Positions 10,214 to 19,191 are shown, numbered from the stretch's first letter. The stretch: DNA of 64,000 nt from Nitratireductor sp. (GCF_017794765.1 NZ_CP051236.1:1269619-1333618); one strand, 5' to 3'. Notes: generated by a model not told the origin, from the letters alone. Numbers and translations are program-made.

Positions 10214-11002
10214 ATGTATGATGTAACCTATCACCGTGCCGCAAGCGTCGACGATGCGGCGGCTAAATTCTCTGCCGCCTCCGACGGGCAGTTGCTTGCC
10301 GGCGGTCAGACCCTGCTTCCGACCATGAAGCACCGGCTTGCGGCGCCTTCGGATCTCATCGACCTGCGTGGCATTGCCGATCTTGTCGGGGTGAAGGTCT
10401 CGGGCCACAAGGTCACCATCGGTGCCATGACCACCCATGCGGCGGTTGCCGAAAATGCCGAACTTGCAAAGGTCTGTCCGGCTATCGTCAAGCTGGCCGG
10501 CGGCATCGGCGATCCGGCGGTTCGCCATCAGGGAACCATTGGCGGCTCCATCGCCAACAACGATCCGGCGGCAGACTATCCGGCGGGTCTTCTGGCGCTC
10601 GCAGCCACGATCCACACAAACCGGCGCGAGATTGCCGCGGGTGATTTCTTCACCGGGCTTTTCTCCACGGCGCTAGATGAGGGCGAGATCATCACCGCTG
10701 TCAGCTTCGAGGCACCAGAGGCCTGCGGCTACGCAAAGTTCCCCAACCCTGCCTCGCGCTACGCGATGACCGGGGTCTTCGTCTCCAAAGGCGGCGGCGC
10801 TGTGCGCGTTGCAGTCACGGGAGCCGGATCGGATGGCGTGTTTCGCCATGAAGGGCTGGAACAGGCGCTGTCGAAGGACTGGTCGGCCGCGGCGGTGGAC
10901 GGGGTGAAAATCTCGGCTGAGGGACTCATGTCCGACATCCATTGCGATGCTGCCTATCGCGCCAATCTGATCCGGGCGATGGCCAAACGCGCGCTCGCCT
11001 GA
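10214..11002 (+). CDS. coxM: Molybdenum hydroxylase FAD subunit (CoxM-like)
   Basis: The 262-residue FAD-binding subunit has both flavin motifs, AGGQTLLP (N-terminal) and TIGGSIANNDPAAD (central), followed by the CO dehydrogenase flavoprotein C-terminal domain. I start it at ATG 10214, where GGGAGG precedes by a few bases; the longer frame would overlap coxL by 46 bases. It receives electrons from CoxS and passes them to the respiratory chain. It is the last gene of the operon, and a strong terminator follows 17 bases after the stop. Confidence 0.92.
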   Translation: MYDVTYHRAASVDDAAAKFSAASDGQLLAGGQTLLPTMKHRLAAPSDLIDLRGIADLVGVKVSGHKVTIGAMTTHAAVAENAELAKVCPAIVKLAGGIGDPAVRHQGTIGGSIANNDPAADYPAGLLALAATIHTNRREIAAGDFFTGLFSTALDEGEIITAVSFEAPEACGYAKFPNPASRYAMTGVFVSKGGGAVRVAVTGAGSDGVFRHEGLEQALSKDWSAAAVDGVKISAEGLMSDIHCDAAYRANLIRAMAKRALA

Positions 11003-11019
11003 ACAGTGAGCGAGCACAT

Positions 11020-11050
11020 CAAAGCCCGGGCGCAATCCGCCCGGGCTTTG
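11020..11050. terminator. Bidirectional terminator between coxM and the M20 hydrolase gene
   Basis: A perfect 13-bp stem, CAAAGCCCGGGCG with CGCCCGGGCTTTG, closes a 5-base loop. It lies between two convergent operons and can end transcripts from both sides. Confidence 0.85.
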
Positions 11051-11080
11051 TCCTGGGAAGCAGGGATTGTTGAGCTCGGT

Positions 11081-12271
11081 TCAGCGCTTCATCAGGTCGA
11101 TGGCCGCTGCCGCGATGGTCTTCACCGCCGTTGGAATACACGCCTCGTCCAGGTCGAAATCGCTACGATGGAGCATCGTCTTTCGGTCCTTGAGACGCGA
11201 GCCGATTCTCAGATGCGCGCTCGGCACACGGGTCGAAAACTCCGCGTAATCCTCACTGCCCATGGAGCCCTGTGGCAGTTCGATCACCTTATCGTCGCCG
11301 ATCATGCCGCGCGTGGTTTCAAGCACGGGGTGCAGGATGTCGGGATCGTTAACCACAGGTGGAACACCGATCAGGAAAGTCGGCTCGCAGGTCACGCGAT
11401 GGGTTAGCGCAATGCCTGCACAGACCCGCTCGATGGCGGCTTTCACTGCCTCGCGCACGGCGGGGTTCTGACTGCGTGTCGTGCCTTCAAGCGTCACACT
11501 GTCGGGAATCTGGTTGCGCGCCGATCCGCCCTTGATCGAGCCGATGGTCACTACCGCCGCTTCCAGCGGGGCGATCTCCCGGGCAACAATCGTCTGAAGT
11601 GAAGAGACGAAATAGCCGGCGGCAACGATGGGGTCGACCGCCAGATGCGGGTGCGCACCATGGCCCGACTGGCCGGTAATGGTGATGTCGAACGGGTCCG
11701 TGGAAGCGAAGGCCGTCTTGGGATGATAGCCGATCGTGCCGCCGTCGATCAGCGGCCAGTTGTGGTAGCCGAGCATGATGTCGGGTTCGACCCACTCGAA
11801 CAGGCCGTCCTCCAGCATGGCGCGCGCGCCGCCCAGCCCTTCCTCCGCCGGCTGAAACACCATCAGAGCCCGGCCCGGCAGAGCATCTGAAAGGCGTGCC
11901 AGCACTTCGCTCACACCAAGCGCAATGGCCGTGTGCGCGTCGTGCCCACAGGCGTGCATCTTGCCGGGGTTGCGCGATTTGTATTCAGGCGAAGCGGTTT
12001 CCTCAATCGGCAGCGCGTCCATGTCGCCACGAATTCCGATCGTCTTGCCGTTGCCCTGTCCGATGGTGGCTGCAACACCGGTCTTGCCGAAGCCGGAGCG
12101 ATGATCGACCCCCAGACGCGTCAGTTCCCGCATCACCAGTGCCGAGGTTTCGTATTCCTCAAAGCCGAGCTCCGGGTTGGCATGGAGCTGCCGGCGGATT
12201 TCGATCAGGCGCGGTGTGATCTCGGCTGTGATCTCTTCAATGCGCGCGCGCAGGTTTTGCTCTTCACTCAT
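11081..12271 (-). CDS. M20-family amidohydrolase (hippurate hydrolase / N-acyl amino acid amidohydrolase type)
   Basis: This 396-residue zinc amidohydrolase starts at MSEEQ; the longer frame adds an implausible 19 residues. Motifs are GIRGDMDALPI, HACGHDAHTA (metal-binding His/Asp), the catalytic EEGLGGA, and GSEDYAEFS near the C-terminus. The family cleaves N-acyl, carbamoyl or indole conjugates of amino acids in the cytoplasm. It is the last gene of the TRAP operon, 83 bases after dctP, with a terminator-like hairpin in that gap that probably lowers its expression relative to the binding protein. The substrate is presumably delivered by the TRAP system; its identity is unknown. Confidence 0.88.
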   Translation of the reverse strand: MSEEQNLRARIEEITAEITPRLIEIRRQLHANPELGFEEYETSALVMRELTRLGVDHRSGFGKTGVAATIGQGNGKTIGIRGDMDALPIEETASPEYKSRNPGKMHACGHDAHTAIALGVSEVLARLSDALPGRALMVFQPAEEGLGGARAMLEDGLFEWVEPDIMLGYHNWPLIDGGTIGYHPKTAFASTDPFDITITGQSGHGAHPHLAVDPIVAAGYFVSSLQTIVAREIAPLEAAVVTIGSIKGGSARNQIPDSVTLEGTTRSQNPAVREAVKAAIERVCAGIALTHRVTCEPTFLIGVPPVVNDPDILHPVLETTRGMIGDDKVIELPQGSMGSEDYAEFSTRVPSAHLRIGSRLKDRKTMLHRSDFDLDEACIPTAVKTIAAAAIDLMKR

Positions 12272-12296
12272 GGCTGGGCAGCAGTCCTCGATAAGT

Positions 12297-12334
12297 AAAA
12301 AATGGCCGGCGCAGCCTGTCAGGGCCACGCCGGC
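12297..12334 (-). terminator. Internal terminator/attenuator between dctP and the M20 hydrolase gene
   Basis: On the minus strand GCCGGCG (from 12334) pairs with CGCCGGC (to 12305). An inner GCC/GGC pair closes a hexaloop, and six T residues follow at 12302-12297. It lies between two genes of one operon, so partial termination or 3'-end protection of the dctP message is likely. Confidence 0.65.
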
Positions 12335-12354
12335 AGTTGTCGTCAGGGGATCGG

Positions 12355-13305
12355 CTATTCCTTGCCGATTGCGACGATCTGCTTGTAGACGTCTTCGCCC
12401 CAGACACCCTTGCCCAGGTTGTCACGCACGGACTGCGTGGCTTCCATGAAAGGCGTCTTGTCGGGATGGGTGACCGTCACGCCGGCCGCTTCCATCTCGG
12501 CGATGTACTTCTTGGTCTGGTCCGGCATCAGCTCGTTGATTTTGGCGGTCGAGGCGTCATTGGCCTTCTGGAGAAGTGCCTGGTCTTCCTCCGAAAGTCC
12601 CTGCCAGAACTGATCGCTGATGACCACATAAGCGGGCTTGTTGATGTAATCGACCATCGCCACGCCCTTCTGCACCTCGAAGAACTTCTGTGCGTAGATC
12701 GTTTCGATCGGGTTTTCCTGCCCGTCCACGATGCCGGTCTGCAGGGCGGTATAAACTTCTGCGAAGGCCATCGGGGTGGGGTTCGCGCCAAGAGCCCGCA
12801 GCGATTCCACATAGTAGTCGCGTTCCGGCGCGCGCAGTTTCAGGCCGCTCAGATCGTCCATGGAGTTGATGACCACATTGGCGCTGATCTGGCGCGGGCT
12901 GCGGGGCATGAAGCCGAGCATCCGCACCTGACGTTCGGCAGTTAGACGCTCGTTCCATTCCTTGCCGAAATCCGTATCGAGCACTTTCTTGTAGTTGTCG
13001 ATACCGTTCATCAGATAGGGCAGGGCGAGGTATTCGATTTCCTTGAGACCGGGGTCTCCGCTTGCCAGCATCTGCGTCGAGCCAAGCGCCATCTGTGCAT
13101 AAACCTCACGCGGGGTGCCGAGCTGGTCCCCGGGGAAGATCGTCACCGTGTGGTCGGAGTTTTCCTCCACCACACGCTTGAACTCCATGGCGCCTTCATA
13201 CTGCGCTTCGCCCGGTTGGGCCCAGAGCGCATAGCGGATTTCGTCCGCCTCTGCGCTGGCTGTCGCCAGAAGAACGGCGCTGAGTGCGAGTGCTTTCATC
13301 TTCAT
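12355..13305 (-). CDS. dctP: TRAP transporter substrate-binding protein (DctP family)
   Basis: The 316-residue periplasmic binding protein begins at MKMKALALS with a signal peptide cleaved near ASA-EADEI. Family features include the MAFAEVYTALQTGIVDGQENP region, where the conserved arginine and the QTGxVDGQE stretch contact a carboxylate ligand, and the APERDYYVESLRALGANP segment. The start ATG overlaps the stop of the preceding creatininase gene (ATGA, 13302-13305), so translation is coupled. It delivers substrate to the DctQ-DctM permease using the sodium or proton gradient. A carboxylate-bearing ligand is expected from the family. Confidence 0.92.
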   Translation of the reverse strand: MKMKALALSAVLLATASAEADEIRYALWAQPGEAQYEGAMEFKRVVEENSDHTVTIFPGDQLGTPREVYAQMALGSTQMLASGDPGLKEIEYLALPYLMNGIDNYKKVLDTDFGKEWNERLTAERQVRMLGFMPRSPRQISANVVINSMDDLSGLKLRAPERDYYVESLRALGANPTPMAFAEVYTALQTGIVDGQENPIETIYAQKFFEVQKGVAMVDYINKPAYVVISDQFWQGLSEEDQALLQKANDASTAKINELMPDQTKKYIAEMEAAGVTVTHPDKTPFMEATQSVRDNLGKGVWGEDVYKQIVAIGKE

Positions 13306-14132
13306 GCTGCATACTCCCCTTTTGATTTCGCTTTTGTGGATGAAGAAACGGACCGCATGTGCTCGACAAAGTCCGAGCAAAACGTCACCAGGTGATCGAC
13401 GAAACGGGCGCCCTTGTCAGCCGAAGAGCGAGAGGCGTCACCGCCGGCAATCCCGTTGGAGCAGTGATCGTCCACATTGACCGGCAGGCCGATCTCCGTG
13501 CCCTGAAAGCGCACCGCGGCAAGCCCGGCAGTGGGCAGGTCGATCATCTTTCCGAACTGGGCATCGATCTCCACGGCATCCATGCGGGTCAGATCCGGGA
13601 AAAGGTGCAGATAGACCGAGGTGATGGGGTCGCCGCCATGGGCAAACGCCTTCTTTCCGAACTCGCCATGCACCTCTTTCCAGAGGGAATCGGGAATCGA
13701 ACGCCACAGATTGATGCAGGGAACCAGAACGTCATGCTCTCGGCGGACCGCGCGCGTTACCTGATCGATCAGCGGCGCATTACCACTGTGGCCGTTGACG
13801 ATCACAAGCTTCGTGAGCCCATGGTCGAGAAAATTGTCGAGCATGTCGCGTAGCGTGGCACGGAATGCATCGGCTGAAAGCGCGATGCCGCCCGGTACCG
13901 AGCGGAAATACTCCGCATATCCAAAGGGCATGGTGGGTGCCGCAATGGCTCCGCTTTTTTCCGCCACGCGACTGGCGATTTCACGCGTCAGCATGAAGTC
14001 GCCCATCGGCACCATCGGCCCCTGGATTTCCTGCGAGCCGAGCGGGATGAGGATCACCGGATCCTCGCCCATACGCTCCTGGAATTCCAGAAAGGTCATG
14101 TCCTCCAGGAGGTGCTTGTTCGCGGTACTCAT
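13302..14132 (-). CDS. Creatininase-family protein with variant metal motif
   Basis: This 276-residue protein has the creatininase fold: PLGSQEIQGP (residues 30-39), VPMGDF, and NGHSGN (113-118). In typical members the first motif reads E-x-H-G-x-H; here Glu35 is kept but the expected histidine two residues on is Gln37 and the next is Met40, while Asp45 and His115 remain. Family members hydrolyse cyclic or linear amides such as creatinine. The variation suggests a different metal site or substrate. It sits inside a TRAP operon between dctM (30 bases upstream) and dctP (ATGA overlap), beside an M20 amidohydrolase. This suggests a two-step amide-cleaving route for the imported compound. Confidence 0.85.
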   Translation of the reverse strand: MSTANKHLLEDMTFLEFQERMGEDPVILIPLGSQEIQGPMVPMGDFMLTREIASRVAEKSGAIAAPTMPFGYAEYFRSVPGGIALSADAFRATLRDMLDNFLDHGLTKLVIVNGHSGNAPLIDQVTRAVRREHDVLVPCINLWRSIPDSLWKEVHGEFGKKAFAHGGDPITSVYLHLFPDLTRMDAVEIDAQFGKMIDLPTAGLAAVRFQGTEIGLPVNVDDHCSNGIAGGDASRSSADKGARFVDHLVTFCSDFVEHMRSVSSSTKAKSKGEYAA

Positions 14133-14162
14133 TGATGTATGGACTCCAAAGTCATTGAACGC

Positions 14163-15440
14163 TCAGTTTCCGAACACGAGGTTGGGAATGAAAAGGCTGA
14201 TCTGCGGGAACAGGACCAGCAGCACGACCGCGGTGAAAAGCGGGATGTAGAAGGGCAACATCGCCTTCACCATCTGGCCGTGGGAGATCTTCGCGATGTC
14301 CTGTGCGATGAACATCAGCACACCCACGGGCGGCGTCGCGCCACCGATGATAAGGCTGAAGACCATCAGCACGCCGAAATGCACCGGATCGATGCCGAAC
14401 TGCAGGATCACCGGAACGAGGATCGGCGTCAGCACGATCTCGGCGGAGGAGGCGACCATGAGAAGCCCGACGCCGAGAAGCATGGCAACGATCACGAAAA
14501 GCGCGATCACCGGATTCTCCGAGATGGTGGAGATGCCGTCGGCGATGGCCAGCGGCACCTGCTCGCGCACCATGATCCACGAGAAGGCCGAAGCCACGGC
14601 GATGATGGAGAGAATGCGTGCCGTTCCAAGCGCCGTGTTCTGAATGGCGCCCCAGATGTCGGCGGCCTTCACATTGCGGTAGAAGAGGCTGAGAAGCAGG
14701 CCGTAAAGCACGGCAACTGCCGCCGCCTCGGTGGGCGAGAATATGCCGAACAGAATGCCCGCCACGATGATGACCGGGAAGAGTATGGCCGGTCCGCCGC
14801 CCTTGATGGCGGTTGCCAGCTCCGGCAACGTCGCCCGCTCATAACGGGGGAATTCCCGTTTGCGCGCATAAAAATATGTGAACAGCATCTGCGTTCCGAT
14901 GATCACGAAACCCGGCAGGATTCCGGCGAGAAGCAATCGCCCGATCGAGACATTGGCGAGAGTGCCGTAGATCACGAGTGCGACGCTGGGCGGGATCATC
15001 GGCCCGACCATGGAGGAGGCAACGGTCACCGCGGCGGAGAACGGCGCGGGATAGCCTTCCTTCTTCATGGCCGGAATCAGCACGGAGCCGAGCGCTGTCG
15101 TGTCGGCGGTTGGAGAACCCGACATTCCCGAAAAGATCAGGCTGGCAAAGATGTTGACCTGGGCAAGACCGCCATGGATGTGCCCGACCAGCGCCTTCGC
15201 CATGGCAATGATGCGGTCGGTCAGCTTGCAGGCATTCATCAGTTCCCCGGCGAGAAAGAAGAACGGGATCGCCAGAATGAGGAAGGAATTGATGGAGGCC
15301 GTCATGCGCTGGGTCAGAAGCGCCAGATTGATGTCGGCAAAGAAGAAATACACCATGGAGGATATGCCGATGGAAAACACCAGCGGCAGCCCCATGAACA
15401 GAAGGACCAGAAGAAGTCCGATAATCGAGATGGTCAGCAT
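14163..15440 (-). CDS. dctM: TRAP transporter large permease (DctM family)
   Basis: The 425-residue inner-membrane permease has about 12 hydrophobic segments and the length usual for DctM. Conserved stretches include FFFLAGELMNA, FSGMSGSPTADTTALGS and the Gly/Pro-rich MIPPSVALVIYG. It forms the transport channel with DctQ. It starts 15 bases after dctQ and is followed by the creatininase gene. Confidence 0.94.
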   Translation of the reverse strand: MLTISIIGLLLVLLFMGLPLVFSIGISSMVYFFFADINLALLTQRMTASINSFLILAIPFFFLAGELMNACKLTDRIIAMAKALVGHIHGGLAQVNIFASLIFSGMSGSPTADTTALGSVLIPAMKKEGYPAPFSAAVTVASSMVGPMIPPSVALVIYGTLANVSIGRLLLAGILPGFVIIGTQMLFTYFYARKREFPRYERATLPELATAIKGGGPAILFPVIIVAGILFGIFSPTEAAAVAVLYGLLLSLFYRNVKAADIWGAIQNTALGTARILSIIAVASAFSWIMVREQVPLAIADGISTISENPVIALFVIVAMLLGVGLLMVASSAEIVLTPILVPVILQFGIDPVHFGVLMVFSLIIGGATPPVGVLMFIAQDIAKISHGQMVKAMLPFYIPLFTAVVLLVLFPQISLFIPNLVFGN

Positions 15441-15455
15441 TGTGGGGTCCGCGGA

Positions 15456-15974
15456 TCACATGGGGTCTTCATGGCCATAGGCCGGGTCGGTCTGGCGATG
15501 CATCGGCCGGACATAGACGATGCGCCCGATGATCGCCGCGATCATCAACACGGCGCCCACCGTTGCAGCCAGTCGCACCACGCCCGCAGGAAGCGGCAGG
15601 GCGGAGAGGTCCTGCATATTCTCAAGGATCACCAGCTTCACGCTGGTCCATCCCAGAATTGCAAGAAAGCCAATGGAGAGGATCGCGTTGATGTAGCGCA
15701 CGATCGTGCGCAACCCTTTGGGCAACATCAGATAAAACACATCTACATTGAGATGCCGGCCATCCCAGCAAACGGCCGCCGCTCCGATGAACGCGATCCA
15801 CACGATCAGCAGTTTCGCGAGTTCTTCGCTCCACACGAGTGGTGCGTTGAAGAAATACCGCAGGAAGATCTGAAGCAGCGTCACGCTCACGACGATGATG
15901 AGCAGAACGCCAACAGCGATCCTCAGCGGACGCACCAGGTCCATTGGTTTATGGTCTTTCACAGGGGTCCCCAT
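15456..15974 (-). CDS. dctQ: TRAP transporter small permease (DctQ family)
   Basis: The 172-residue protein has four predicted membrane segments, with the family signature SEELAKLLIVWIAFIGAA and a basic stretch before the third helix. It is the first gene of the operon dctQ-dctM-creatininase-dctP-M20 hydrolase, and is divergent from a LysR gene. The ribosome-binding site is weak, so Met11 is an alternative start. Confidence 0.9.
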   Translation of the reverse strand: MGTPVKDHKPMDLVRPLRIAVGVLLIIVVSVTLLQIFLRYFFNAPLVWSEELAKLLIVWIAFIGAAAVCWDGRHLNVDVFYLMLPKGLRTIVRYINAILSIGFLAILGWTSVKLVILENMQDLSALPLPAGVVRLAATVGAVLMIAAIIGRIVYVRPMHRQTDPAYGHEDPM

Positions 15975-16004
15975 TCTCTTTTTCAGTTACGGAAGCATGG
16001 GCAA

Positions 16005-16022
16005 ATATTGGTTGTCCAATAT
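16005..16022. promoter_or_regulatory. Candidate LysR operator between dctQ and the LysR gene
   Basis: A perfect 7-bp inverted repeat, ATATTGG and CCAATAT with a 4-base spacer, lies in the 95-bp divergent intergenic region. It sits about 48 bases from the LysR start and 31 from dctQ, a normal place for a shared operator. Confidence 0.55.
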
Positions 16023-16069
16023 ATTTATCGACGCTATTTTTCTGTTTTGAATATTAATCGGGCATTGTG

Positions 16070-16981
16070 ATGCAGTCACTCGGCGCAATCGAGTTTCGCC
16101 ATCTACGCTATTTCATGCGGGTCGCGCAGGAACTGCATTTCGGCAGAGCAGCCGAAATGCTGGGCGTTTCGCAGGCACCTCTCAGCCAGCAGATTCGCCA
16201 ACTGGAAGAGCGTCTTGGTGTCAGGCTGTTCGACCGCACCACCCGCAGCGTGACGCTCACACCGGCCGGCCGGGTTCTGTTTGAAAAGGCGCAACAGGTT
16301 TTGGTCTCGCTGGAAGAGGGGATCCGCGAAACGCAGGCAGCGGGCGGCCTTTCCTCCGGTCGCCTGCGCATCGCCGCCGTTTATGTAGGCCTCTACAATT
16401 TCATGTCGAAAGCGATGCGTGAGTTCAGCCGGCGCAATCCTTCTGTCCTTCTTGACATGCAGATCCACACCACGGAAGAGCAGCTCGCCCTTTTGAAGGA
16501 CCGCAAAATCGACGTGGCTTTTGTGCGTCCTCCGCGCACGGCCTCCGGCATCGCCTATCGGGAGATTTACCGGGAGGGTTTCGTCGCCGTGCTTCCGGCG
16601 GAATCCCACCTTGCCTCCCGCGAGAACCTCGAAGTCGAGGATCTGCGCAACGAGAATTTCATTACCTATTCTTCGATTGTCGGCGTCAGTTATCAGGATG
16701 TGGTTCTGCAGCACTGCCGAAAGGCGGGATTCGTACCGAAAGTGGTGCAGGAGGTCAGCCACACCATGACGGTCGTTGCCATGGCGTCAGCCGGCATCGG
16801 TGTCGGGATCGTTCCGGCCTGGGTGGTTATGACGCCAATGGAGAATGTGGTTTACCGGGAGCTTCCGAAACTGCCCAGGGCCGTCTCACTCGTCATCGCA
16901 TGGCGCGAAGACAGCATGAACCCCTTCGTGCGGGATTTCGTGCAATGCACACTTGCCGCCGTGGGTGAAATTGGCCACTGA
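16070..16981 (+). CDS. LysR-family transcriptional regulator
   Basis: The 303-residue regulator has an N-terminal winged helix-turn-helix (FRHLRYFMRVAQ, LGVSQAPLSQQIRQLE, residues about 6-65) followed by a LysR effector-binding domain. GTG 16067 is possible, but the adjacent ATG was chosen. It is divergent from the TRAP operon and probably controls it in response to the transported compound or a breakdown product. A palindrome lies between them. Confidence 0.92.
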   Translation: MQSLGAIEFRHLRYFMRVAQELHFGRAAEMLGVSQAPLSQQIRQLEERLGVRLFDRTTRSVTLTPAGRVLFEKAQQVLVSLEEGIRETQAAGGLSSGRLRIAAVYVGLYNFMSKAMREFSRRNPSVLLDMQIHTTEEQLALLKDRKIDVAFVRPPRTASGIAYREIYREGFVAVLPAESHLASRENLEVEDLRNENFITYSSIVGVSYQDVVLQHCRKAGFVPKVVQEVSHTMTVVAMASAGIGVGIVPAWVVMTPMENVVYRELPKLPRAVSLVIAWREDSMNPFVRDFVQCTLAAVGEIGH

Positions 16982-16995
16982 CGTCGCCCGTGCGC

Positions 16996-18225
16996 TCATA
17001 TGCCCGGCGCAGGGCTGGATGGAACAGAGCCTGTGTTGTCGACGTATGAAGAAGCTTGCACAGGGTCGGACATGATCCGATTGCGGCCCGCCTGCTTGGC
17101 ACCATAAAGATGACGATCCGCCCGCATGAGAAGCGTTGCAAGATCGTCGTCGGGATTCTTCAGGGCGATGCCGAAACTTGCCGAAAGCCGGACATCCTGC
17201 CGGTGGATCGAATGCACATCGGACGAAAGTGCGCTGCGCAATCGCTCGGCCAGATCTCGCGCGCCGGCGATGTCCGTATGCGGCAGAAGCAGCGCAAACT
17301 CCTCGCCGCCGATCCGGCCGACAATGTCGCTTGCGCGCGCGCATTTCCGCAGCATCCCTCCAAACGCCTTGAGGGCTGCATCCCCGACATGATGGCCGAG
17401 CGTGTCATTGATCTGCTTGAAATGATCCAGGTCGCAGACGATGAGGGCAAGCGGCGCCCTGCGCCGTGACTTCACGTGGCAGTCTGCCTGCTCTTCAAAA
17501 CCGCGGCGGTTCAACACGCCCGTCAGCCCGTCCAAATCCCGGTCCTGCCGCAATTCGTTCATCACGTCGGTCAGGATTGTGGCGAGGACCGTCAGGGCAA
17601 GCGCTGCCCCCATGACGGAAAGCGAAAGTTGCAGCGTCTGCCAGAACAGTGAGTCGCCCGGAGCCATGGCCAGCGTAGGCAGAGAGCGTTTTGCCGTCAG
17701 CAGCGTTCGCGGAAAGAAATGCAAAGCAAATGCGAGCAGCACCCAAAAGAGAATATGATCGGCTCTTCCGGTGTTGCGGGTTGGCAGGATGCGCAGCGCA
17801 ACCACGAGGAGAACGGCACCGTAGCTGAAGTTTTGCACATAGATCCGCGCCAGCAGATTGGGCTGAACATAGGCGAAATACCACAACGAAATCATGATTG
17901 CGGCGGTCAGGGCGATTCCTGCCACGAACCCGAGCCGCTTGCTGGCGCGGCGTAACATGCCTTCGCTCGCCAGTACCACGGCCAGCGTGTAGAGAACCCC
18001 GGAGAAGAGCGCATTCGGCCCGATTCCCGACGGCCATTGCAGGACCTGGGAAAGCATGGCGACACCGAACAGAGCGCAGGCGGCGGCGAGAATGACTGAG
18101 TGCAGGTGACGTCTGTCCACCCACCACACCCATATGAAACCGATTGCAAACACGAGCATGATTGTCGGACCGATCAGTCCGTTCATGCTGATCGCGGGGC
18201 TATTTTCCATGGGGATATCCAGCAT
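16996..18225 (-). CDS. Membrane-bound diguanylate cyclase (GGDEF)
   Basis: The 409-residue protein has about six or seven membrane helices in residues 15-215 and a C-terminal GGDEF domain from about 230 to 390. The catalytic motif is GGEEF, intact and expected to be active. Upstream lies RASD, five residues before it, matching the RxxD inhibitory site that binds product. It makes cyclic di-GMP from two GTP, favouring attachment and biofilm over motility. No partner gene adjoins it. It ends 15 bases from the convergent LysR stop. Confidence 0.92.
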   Translation of the reverse strand: MLDIPMENSPAISMNGLIGPTIMLVFAIGFIWVWWVDRRHLHSVILAAACALFGVAMLSQVLQWPSGIGPNALFSGVLYTLAVVLASEGMLRRASKRLGFVAGIALTAAIMISLWYFAYVQPNLLARIYVQNFSYGAVLLVVALRILPTRNTGRADHILFWVLLAFALHFFPRTLLTAKRSLPTLAMAPGDSLFWQTLQLSLSVMGAALALTVLATILTDVMNELRQDRDLDGLTGVLNRRGFEEQADCHVKSRRRAPLALIVCDLDHFKQINDTLGHHVGDAALKAFGGMLRKCARASDIVGRIGGEEFALLLPHTDIAGARDLAERLRSALSSDVHSIHRQDVRLSASFGIALKNPDDDLATLLMRADRHLYGAKQAGRNRIMSDPVQASSYVDNTGSVPSSPAPGI

Positions 18226-18447
18226 GCTGCGAAGCGCCTCGCCATGGGCTCTGCGCTTAAAGTCCCTTCACGGTTTCCCTAATGTCAGATTCACAACAAA
18301 GGTTGAAGAGCTGTCGGTGACGCACCTCAGTGTTGTTGCCAAGGCGCGCAAACCACCTGCACCAACGGCTGATTTCCTGAGGCCATTGGCCTGTCAGCCC
18401 TGTTGGGTTAGTGCAGCTTTGCCAAATACGTCGGGGCAGGAAGTGGC

Positions 18448-19191
18448 ATGGTAGATTATTTGATTCTTGCAGTTGCCGCGTTCTTCGCCGGTACGCTGAA
18501 CACGGTGGCCGGCGGTGGAACGTTCCTCACTTTCCCGGCACTCGTCTATGCCGGTGTTCCGGTTGTGGCCGCGAATGCCACCAGCGCCGTAGCCGTGTTC
18601 CCGGGCTATCTGGGCGGCGCACTCGGGTTTCGATCCGAAATCGCTGCTTTCGAGCGTTCGCGCCTTTTGCGCATCGCAGGGCTAACGGCCCTCGGTGGGC
18701 TGGTCGGCTCGCTTCTGCTTCTTGTGTCCTCCAATGAGGCGTTCTCGCTTGTGGTGCCATTCCTGCTGGCGATCGCCACGCTCACCTTCGCCTTCGGCAA
18801 TAATATTCAAAGCGTCGCCCGCCGTTTCGGCAGCGGAACGGGGGAGGGCCGGTTCAGCGCGATCCTCGTTGCGATCTATGGCGGCTATTTCAATGGCGGT
18901 CTGGGCATCGTTCTTCTGGCGCTGTTCTCGCTTTGGGGCATGCGCGATCTAAATACGATGAACGGACTGAAAAACGGTTTGTCCTTCATCCTCTCGGCCA
19001 TTTCCGTGGCAACATTCGCGCTTGCCGGCATCGTCGCCTGGCCGCAGGCGCTGGTCATGATGGTTGGGGCCACGATCGGCGGCTATGCGGGCGCACCACT
19101 TGCCCGCGCGCTGCCGGCCTCCGTGGTCCGCGCGGTGGTCATCATCGTCGGAACGGTGATGAGCCTGATCTTCTTTGCAAGGTTGTTTTAG
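18448..19191 (+). CDS. TSUP-family sulfite exporter TauE/SafE-like membrane protein
   Basis: The 247-residue protein has about eight membrane helices and the duplicated TSUP motifs FFAGTLNTVAGGGTFLTFPAL (N-terminal half) and YGGYFNGGLGIVLLALFSL (second half). The family exports or imports small anions such as sulfite, sulfonates or organic acids. The ribosome-binding site is AGGAAG. It stands alone, so the substrate cannot be inferred. Confidence 0.88.
   Translation: MVDYLILAVAAFFAGTLNTVAGGGTFLTFPALVYAGVPVVAANATSAVAVFPGYLGGALGFRSEIAAFERSRLLRIAGLTALGGLVGSLLLLVSSNEAFSLVVPFLLAIATLTFAFGNNIQSVARRFGSGTGEGRFSAILVAIYGGYFNGGLGIVLLALFSLWGMRDLNTMNGLKNGLSFILSAISVATFALAGIVAWPQALVMMVGATIGGYAGAPLARALPASVVRAVVIIVGTVMSLIFFARLF

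Noticed and set aside
14139-16070. Plus-strand frame of 643 codons
   Set aside because: It is antisense to dctM and dctQ; its His/Asp/Arg-rich translation is typical of a shadow of hydrophobic genes.
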